From NCBI GenBank assembly GCA_946186575.1, contig CAMHNO010000003.1, positions 62,001 through 126,000 of the forward strand: a stretch of 64,000 bases of DNA, in the 5' to 3' direction. Shown piece by piece: positions 59,241 to 64,000 of the stretch. How positions within the stretch are numbered: the stretch's first letter is position 1; each line of letters begins with the position of its first letter. The stretch is from an uncultured Prevotellaceae bacterium (GTDB lineage: Bacteria; Bacteroidota; Bacteroidia; Bacteroidales; Muribaculaceae). A program made the position numbers and the translations under genes. The notes beneath the pieces are model-generated. The model was not told the origin of the DNA, ran no database searches, and worked only from the letters and a program-made list of their open reading frames with translations.

Positions 59241-60329
59241 ATGAAAAAGATTATTATCATTGCAGCTCTGACTGTTTTAACACTTTCGACTATGGCACAG
59301 AACAACAATGCTTTAACACCTAAGCAACAAGCACTTGTGGCTATTGCCGCTTGCGAAGCCTCAGGCAACATCGATGGCTTAAAAACCGCACTAAACGACG
59401 GACTCGACCATGAGCTCACTGTGAGCCAGGCCAAGGAAGTTCTCTCGCAACTCTATGCCTACACAGGCTTTCCCCGTTCACTGAATGCCCTTGGAGCTCT
59501 GCAGCAAGTAATAAAAGAGCGTCAAGATGCTGGACTGAAAACCGTGGAAGGCAATGATGCCGACCCGCTGCCAGCAGACTACAACGCGCTCAAGCAGGGC
59601 ACTGAGGTGCAAACCAAACTCACTGGCAAGCCATTCAACTACACATTTGCACCACAAACCGACTATTACTTAAAAGCTCACCTCTTTGGCGACATCTTTG
59701 CTCGCAACAATCTCTCACATGCCGAGCGAGAAATCGTTACCGTTTCGGCTATCTCGGCTTTGCCAGGATGCGAGCCACAACTGCTGGCGCACATCGCTGG
59801 AGCCCTCAACATGGGAGTCACCAGCGAGCAGTTAAGGGCAATCCCAGCCATTCTTGAAGTAAAAGCTGGTGCCGAGCAGGCATGGCGCATGCGCAAGATG
59901 CTTGCCCAATTCTATGGTGAGCCATTCAACGAGGGCAAGCCAGTAGACTTCAACGTCTGGCCCAAGGGTGAGCTTAATAGTGCCTATGCGAAATATTTCA
60001 TAGGCAACAGTTACCTCGCCGACATGGGTGGAGGCCTGGTAAATGTCACCTTCGAGCCTGGCTGCCGCAACAACTGGCACATCCATCACAAGGCCGTTCA
60101 GATGCTTATATGCGTTGCTGGTCGAGGCTGGTATCAAGAATGGGGAAAAGAACCCGTTGAGATGGTTCCCGGCACAGTCATTGCCATTCCCATCGAAGTC
60201 AAGCACTGGCATGGCGCAGCACGCGACTCGTGGTTCCAACATCTTACCTACATGACCAATGTTCAAGATGGGTCATCCAACGAGTGGCTCGAACCTGTGA
60301 CCGACGACATCTACAACAAGCTCAAATAG
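59241..60329 (+). CDS. Exported carboxymuconolactone decarboxylase-cupin protein
   Basis: A 362-residue protein with a signal peptide (MKKIIIIAALTVLTLSTMAQ). Two CMD-type helical halves follow: about 22-105 (VSQAKEVLSQLYAYTGFPRS) and about 135-220 (ARNNLSHAEREIVTVSAISA, GCEPQLLAHIAGALNMG), the latter replacing the AhpD CxxC pair. A cupin at about 255-345 (VTFEPGCRNNWHIHH, VIAIPIEVKHWHGA) has the metal-binding His set. CMD-cupin fusions occur in Bacteroidetes; activity is not established, a role in small aromatic or peroxide chemistry is possible. Confidence 0.85.
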   Translation: MKKIIIIAALTVLTLSTMAQNNNALTPKQQALVAIAACEASGNIDGLKTALNDGLDHELTVSQAKEVLSQLYAYTGFPRSLNALGALQQVIKERQDAGLKTVEGNDADPLPADYNALKQGTEVQTKLTGKPFNYTFAPQTDYYLKAHLFGDIFARNNLSHAEREIVTVSAISALPGCEPQLLAHIAGALNMGVTSEQLRAIPAILEVKAGAEQAWRMRKMLAQFYGEPFNEGKPVDFNVWPKGELNSAYAKYFIGNSYLADMGGGLVNVTFEPGCRNNWHIHHKAVQMLICVAGRGWYQEWGKEPVEMVPGTVIAIPIEVKHWHGAARDSWFQHLTYMTNVQDGSSNEWLEPVTDDIYNKLK

Positions 60330-60359
60330 TATCACAATCGTTCTACTTTCCATAACTTA

Positions 60360-60397
60360 ATAGGCTCAATCAAGCAACTACCCTTGATTGAGCCTAT
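60360..60397. terminator. Terminator between the CMD-cupin gene and the convergent winged-helix gene
   Basis: ATAGGCTCAATCAAG pairs perfectly over 15 bp with CTTGATTGAGCCTAT across an 8-nt loop. It is 30 nt past the plus-strand stop at 60329 and 23 nt past the minus-strand stop at 60421. Confidence 0.65.
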
Positions 60398-60420
60398 CGT
60401 TAAAAACAAGTGACCATGTG

Positions 60421-60708
60421 TTACTTTACCTCTAAGTAACCACGCAATGCGTTGACATACTCCTCAAACGCCTGCTTACCGCTCTCGGTCACACTGCAGG
60501 TGGTGAGGGGCTTCTTGCCCATAAATTTCTTCTCGACGGTGATGTAACCAGCCTTCACAAGTTTTTCGAGCTGCACACTCAGATTGCCTGCTGAGGCTTG
60601 CGTCTGCTCCTTGATATAGACGAAACTCGCCTCTTCACAATTCATCAAGATTGACATTATTGCAAGGCGCAACTGCGAGTGCAACAGCGGGTTAAGTTCC
60701 TTTAGCAT
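60421..60708 (-). CDS. Small winged-helix transcriptional regulator
   Basis: A 95-residue protein starting MLKELNPLLHSQLRLAIMSI; it fits the short MarR/ArsR-like 'winged helix DNA-binding' regulators of Bacteroidetes (IKEQTQASAGNLSVQLEKLV as recognition helix, GYITVEKKFMGKKPLTTCSV as wing, TESGKQAFEEYVN). The longer frame to 60897 lies inside the upstream gene. It overlaps the membrane protein gene's 3' end by 7 bp (60702-60708), so the two are translationally coupled. It may repress its own unit. Confidence 0.85.
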   Translation of the reverse strand: MLKELNPLLHSQLRLAIMSILMNCEEASFVYIKEQTQASAGNLSVQLEKLVKAGYITVEKKFMGKKPLTTCSVTESGKQAFEEYVNALRGYLEVK

Positions 60709-61337
60709 TGCTTCTTGGCTTTGGCGTTCAAAATATGTCCTGGAATAATCATCGTTACAACGAAGCACAGTACGAAGAGGGGGATTACCCATTCTACGGC
60801 AAGTGGCACCTTTGCAAATACACAGCACATTACGAAGATTCCTGCAAACAAAGTAAATCCTCCGCCAATTTTCATCGACTTCTCTTGAATGATGCAACCT
60901 TGCATGTTGGCACTAAAACCAGACAGTATAAAAGCAAGAATTAACATAACTATCCATGTGTTTTTTCCAAAGAAGTTAAACCCAATTGACAATAATGTAC
61001 CAAAGGCAAAAGCACATCCATTAGTCAGCCACAAGTTGCTCGTTAAACGGTCCACATAGGTTTTCGGTTCTTTCTCGATGCGACCTTTGTCTTTGCGCAA
61101 TTCTACAAGCATTCCTATTCCTCCCACTATCCAGATGAGGAACCAAAGCCAGTTGCACGCAGGATTGCCTCCAGTTAAAAATAACGACACGCCCACAAGC
61201 AGGCCAACGATAGCACTTACATACCCCCACCACAGCAGCAGGTTGCCCTGACCAATATGCATCTGACGCTTTGTCTTGTTAATCATACTGGTAATCAACT
61301 CAAGACTCTCTTGAGTGTTTAATTTCTTGTCTTCCAT
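60702..61337 (-). CDS. Small multi-spanning membrane protein coupled to the winged-helix regulator
   Basis: A 211-residue inner membrane protein with about six hydrophobic segments arranged in pairs (e.g. LLLWWGYVSAIVGLLVGVSL, WLWFLIWIVGGIGMLVEL, IVMLILAFILSGFSANMQG, LFAGIFVMCCVFAKVPLAVE). Family unknown; such proteins often accompany short winged-helix regulators in Bacteroidetes as a sensor or transporter-like partner. Promoter at 61410-61417. Confidence 0.8.
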   Translation of the reverse strand: MEDKKLNTQESLELITSMINKTKRQMHIGQGNLLLWWGYVSAIVGLLVGVSLFLTGGNPACNWLWFLIWIVGGIGMLVELRKDKGRIEKEPKTYVDRLTSNLWLTNGCAFAFGTLLSIGFNFFGKNTWIVMLILAFILSGFSANMQGCIIQEKSMKIGGGFTLFAGIFVMCCVFAKVPLAVEWVIPLFVLCFVVTMIIPGHILNAKAKKQC

Positions 61338-61409
61338 ATTTTCCTTACATAACTTTAAATGGTGAATAAAAAGATTGACTATATTTTCCTTAGATTTATA
61401 AATCTATTG

Positions 61410-61417
61410 CAAATATA
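61410..61417 (-). promoter_or_regulatory. -7 promoter element of the membrane protein/regulator unit
   Basis: Minus strand reads TATATTTG, a full TAnnTTTG match followed by CA, about 73 nt before the ATG at 61337. Confidence 0.5.
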
Positions 61418-61495
61418 AAGTAGTTTATTTTATAAACCAAACAAAACAGCAACTTTTTTTCAAAAAAAAGCAAAAAACTGCCGTTTTTAATAGCA

Positions 61496-61528
61496 AAAGC
61501 TCCGGCAAACTCCTGTTGCCGAAGCTTT
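61496..61528 (-). terminator. Terminator after tRNA-Arg
   Basis: AAAGCT-c-CGGCAA pairs with TTGCCG-a-AGCTTT. Read on the minus strand it follows the tRNA 3' end by 17 nt and is followed by TGCTATTAAAAAC. Confidence 0.6.
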
Positions 61529-61545
61529 ACAACACATTATCGTCG

Positions 61546-61617
61546 TGAACCCATGGGGAGTCGAACCCCAATCGAAGGAACCGGAATCCTTTATTCTATC
61601 CATTGAACTATGGGTCC
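61546..61617 (-). tRNA. tRNA-Arg (anticodon CCG)
   Basis: A 72-nt cloverleaf on the minus strand. Acceptor arms GGACCCA and TGGGTTC pair with one G-U; discriminator base A. Anticodon stem AAGGA/TCCTT encloses the loop TTCCGGT with anticodon CCG, reading CGG. The T arm GGGG-TTCGACT-CCCC is typical. CCA is not encoded. Confidence 0.93.
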
Positions 61618-61695
61618 TGAGCAACCGCTGGAAAACAGATTTTACTATGTTTCCTTTTTAATGCGATTTGCGCTGCAAAAGTAGTGAATTATTTG

Positions 61696-61703
61696 TATCT
61701 TTG
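61696..61703 (+). promoter_or_regulatory. -7 promoter element of ung
   Basis: TATCTTTG, a full TAnnTTTG match followed by CA, 38 nt before the ATG at 61742. Confidence 0.6.
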
Positions 61704-61741
61704 CAAAAATCATTGACTCATTTTGCGCAATCTATAGTATT

Positions 61742-62404
61742 ATGACCGTAAGAATCGAAGAGAGTTGGCGACAAGAACTCGCCGACGAGTGGGACAAGGA
61801 CTACTTTGTAAATCTCACAAACTTTGTGCGGCAAGAGTACCGCAACAGGCAAGTGTTCCCTCCTGGGAGGCAAATCTTTGCCGCATTCGACGCCACACCA
61901 TTCAACGATGTGAAGGTGGTGATTTTAGGACAAGACCCATACCACGACGTGGGCCAGGCCAACGGGCTTTGTTTCTCTGTGAACGACGGTGTACCCTTCC
62001 CACCATCGCTTATGAACATCTTTAAGGAAGTGCATGACGATACTGGTGCTCCAATCCCAACCAGCGGCGATCTCACCCGATGGGCAAAGCAAGGAGTACT
62101 GCTTCTTAACGCCACTCTCACAGTTCAAGCACACCAAGCTGGCTCACACCAAAACAGAGGCTGGGAACAGTTCACCGACGAGGTGATTGCTCACCTTGCC
62201 AAGCATCGCGAGAACATAGTGTTCATCTTGTGGGGAAGCTATGCTCAGCGCAAGGGCGCTTTCATTGATCGCACACGTCACCTGGTACTAACTTCGCCTC
62301 ACCCCTCGCCACTTAGTGCCTATCGCGGATTCTTTGGCAATCACCATTTCTCACTGGCCAACGACTACCTGCAGCGCCATGGGCAGTCACCTATCAAATG
62401 GTAG
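61742..62404 (+). CDS. ung: Uracil-DNA glycosylase, family 1
   Basis: A 220-residue repair enzyme cutting uracil from DNA. The catalytic D65 is in GQDPYHDVGQANGLCFSV, LLNATLTVQAHQAGSH (about 121-136) holds the uracil-binding Asn, and the catalytic H187 is in HPSPLSAYRGF. Family length and all motifs intact. Monocistronic with a terminator after the stop. Confidence 0.96.
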   Translation: MTVRIEESWRQELADEWDKDYFVNLTNFVRQEYRNRQVFPPGRQIFAAFDATPFNDVKVVILGQDPYHDVGQANGLCFSVNDGVPFPPSLMNIFKEVHDDTGAPIPTSGDLTRWAKQGVLLLNATLTVQAHQAGSHQNRGWEQFTDEVIAHLAKHRENIVFILWGSYAQRKGAFIDRTRHLVLTSPHPSPLSAYRGFFGNHHFSLANDYLQRHGQSPIKW

Positions 62405-62430
62405 CTAATAGAAAAAATGCAACATCTTTT

Positions 62431-62467
62431 TCACCCTTTTTAATCATTGTTTTGCCAAAAAGGGTGA
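62431..62467 (+). terminator. ung terminator-like hairpin
   Basis: TCACCCTTTTT pairs perfectly over 11 bp with AAAAAGGGTGA across a 15-nt loop, 26 nt after the ung stop. Confidence 0.55.
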
Positions 62468-62485
62468 TAACTGAAAAGTTTTGCG

Positions 62486-62493
62486 TAACTTTG
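62486..62493 (+). promoter_or_regulatory. -7 promoter element of typA
   Basis: TAACTTTG followed by CA, a full TAnnTTTG match, 55 nt before the ATG at 62549. Confidence 0.6.
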
Positions 62494-62548
62494 CAATTTG
62501 AAAAGATAATCACACTCATTTTATATATAAGGTAATTAAAGAATACTC

Positions 62549-64000
62549 ATGCAGAAGATTAGAAACGTCGCTATCATTGCTCATGTTGACCATGGCAAGA
62601 CCACACTTGTTGACAAGATGCTCGCCGCTGGCAACCTCTTTAGAGACAACCAGGTGGTTGGTACTCAAATTCTTGACAGCAATGACCTGGAGCGTGAACG
62701 CGGCATCACAATCCTTTCGAAAAACGTATCAATAAACTATAAAGACTACAAAATCAACATCATCGACACTCCAGGACATAGCGACTTCGGCGGTGAGGTG
62801 GAGCGTGTGCTAAACATGGCCGACGGATGTCTGCTGCTCGTTGATGCTTTTGAGGGCCCTATGCCTCAAACTCGCTTCGTTTTGCAAAAAGCCATTCAAA
62901 TAGGCCTCAAGCCAATTGTAGTAATCAACAAGGTTGACAAGCCAAATTGTCGCCCCGATGAAGTTCAGGAGGCAGTTTTCGACTTGATGTTCAACCTTGA
63001 CGCCACCGAGGACCAGCTCGACTTCCCCACCATCTTCGGCAGTGCCAAGAATGGATGGATGAGCGACGACTGGCGCAATCCTACCGACAACATCACAGCC
63101 GTGCTCGACGCTATCATTGAGCACATTCCAGCTCCACAGGTGGTGGAAGGCGACCCACAGATGCTCATCACATCGCTCGACTATAACACCTATGTGGGAC
63201 GAATTGCCGTGGGGCGCGTACATCGTGGCGAGCTCAAGGATGGCATGGACGTGGGACTGTGCAAGAAAGATGGCACTGTTGCCAAGCAGCGCATCAAGGA
63301 GTTGCGAGTGTTTGAGGGCATGGGCCAAAAGCATGTCGACAAAGTGCAGTGCGGCGACATCTGTGCCATCATAGGCCTCGATGGTTTTGAAATTGGCGAC
63401 ACCGTCACTTGCCTCGACAATCCCGAGCCACTGCCACGCATTGCCATCGACGAGCCAACGATGTCGATGCTCTTCACTATCAACGACTCACCTTTCTTTG
63501 GCAGAGAAGGAAAGTTTGTCACCTCGCGTCACATCCACGACCGCCTCATGCATGAGCTCGATAAGAATCTGGCTTTGAGAGTAGAGAAAAGCGACAACGA
63601 CGACTCCTGGATTGTGTTTGGGCGCGGCGTGCTGCATTTGAGCGTGCTAATCGAGGAAATGCGGCGCGAAGGCTACGAGCTGCAAGTGGGACAGCCACAG
63701 GTTATCATCAAGGAGATTGATGGCGTTAAGTGTGAGCCCATCGAGACACTCACCATCAACGTTCCCGAGCAGTATTCAAGCAAGATTATCGACATGGTAA
63801 CTCGGCGCAAAGGAGAAATGACATCGATGGAGACTCAGAACGACCGCATACACATGGAGTTTAAGATTCCATCACGAGGCATCATTGGACTGCGAACCAA
63901 TGTGCTCACCGCAAGTGCGGGCGAAGCCATCATGGCTCACCGATTCTCGTGCTACGAGCCCTGGAAAGGCGACATCGTGCGACGCATCAACGGCTCCATT
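62549..64000 (+). CDS. typA: Translational GTPase TypA/BipA, 3' end outside window
   Basis: 484 codons are visible without a stop; the full family has about 600 residues. G1 is [14 protein letters not shown] (about 11-24), G3 [16 protein letters not shown]4 [13 protein letters not shown]. After the EF-Tu-like domain 2 ([15 protein letters not shown]) come the TypA-specific parts [20 protein letters not shown] and the EF-G-like domains ([16 protein letters not shown], [35 protein letters not shown]). It binds ribosomes and GTP and helps stress or ribosome assembly. The C-terminal TypA domain lies beyond the window. Confidence 0.96.
   Translation, partial: MQKIRNVAIIAHVDHGKTTLVDKMLAAGNLFRDNQVVGTQILDSNDLERERGITILSKNVSINYKDYKINIIDTPGHSDFGGEVERVLNMADGCLLLVDAFEGPMPQTRFVLQKAIQIGLKPIVVINKVDKPNCRPDEVQEAVFDLMFNLDATEDQLDFPTIFGSAKNGWMSDDWRNPTDNITAVLDAIIEHIPAPQVVEGDPQMLITSLDYNTYVGRIAVGRVHRGELKDGMDVGLCKKDGTVAKQRIKELRVFEGMGQKHVDKVQCGDICAIIGLDGFEIGDTVTCLDNPEPLPRIAIDEPTMSMLFTINDSPFFGREGKFVTSRHIHDRLMHELDKNLALRVEKSDNDDSWIVFGRGVLHLSVLIEEMRREGYELQVGQPQVIIKEIDGVKCEPIETLTINVPEQYSSKIIDMVTRRKGEMTSMETQNDRIHMEFKIPSRGIIGLRTNVLTASAGEAIMAHRFSCYEPWKGDIVRRINGSI

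Overview
The window looks like chromosome of a gut-type Bacteroidales bacterium, probably near Muribaculaceae or Prevotellaceae. Directly visible support: more than 20 copies of the Bacteroidetes -7 promoter motif TAnnTTTG a short distance upstream of start codons, almost no Shine-Dalgarno sequences, many secreted proteins and lipoproteins, a type IX secretion plug-domain protein, DUF4301 and DUF3109 family proteins, and RelA/NSS/LpxB/TypA homologues of Bacteroidetes character. The family-level placement is inference.

Layout. 1-5.6 kb: a lipoprotein cut by the window edge, a HAD phosphatase, a Zn/Cd-type P1B ATPase with a histidine-rich head, and a Pif1-like helicase with a TPR tail. 5.7-10.3 kb: a FadL-like outer membrane protein, an extremely Trp/Tyr/Gly-rich secreted protein, a CvfB-like S1 protein and a small unknown gene. 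10.6-18.1 kb (minus strand): four large secreted proteins. The first carries six repeats that look like cohesin domains plus a dockerin, the second a dockerin, a cohesin-like domain and a sorting-type tail, and the last two are paralogues with similar tails. 18.4-25.4 kb: trpS, then a minus-strand run tatA-tatC-NSS transporter-folP-cdaA-DUF3109, divergent from fabD. 25.8-32 kb: a Ca2+/cation antiporter, a TPR-TM-AraC regulator, a stand-alone AraC domain gene overlapping a dockerin-bearing secreted protein, and two lipoproteins sharing an almost identical leader.

32-36.9 kb is accessory: the T9SS plug-domain gene, a small XRE regulator/lipoprotein pair bracketed by 17-nt direct repeats together with an apparent integrase stub, a free-methionine sulfoxide reductase, and a 1.5 kb gene-poor stretch with duplicated blocks, mini-hairpins, a 306-bp element bounded by 18-bp inverted repeats, and a fragment of a DUF4143-type ATPase gene.

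37-64 kb is mostly housekeeping: an NfnAB-like pair, a RelA-type synthetase with a lost hydrolase motif, a thioredoxin, rarA, cdsA, an MltF-like transglycosylase, deoD, tgt-lptG/F-GT operon, lpxB followed by an unusual HD-RpiB fusion, an EamA transporter, a PQQ-propeller lipoprotein, superoxide dismutase, a CMD-cupin protein, a small membrane protein/winged-helix pair, tRNA-Arg(CCG), ung and typA (cut by the right edge).

The most interesting themes are the cohesin-like/dockerin secreted protein set (10.6-15.1 kb with a third dockerin at 28.9 kb under apparent AraC-type control), the HD-RpiB fusion, and the structured repeat region at 35.5-36.3 kb. All functional calls are from reading the sequence; no database search was run.
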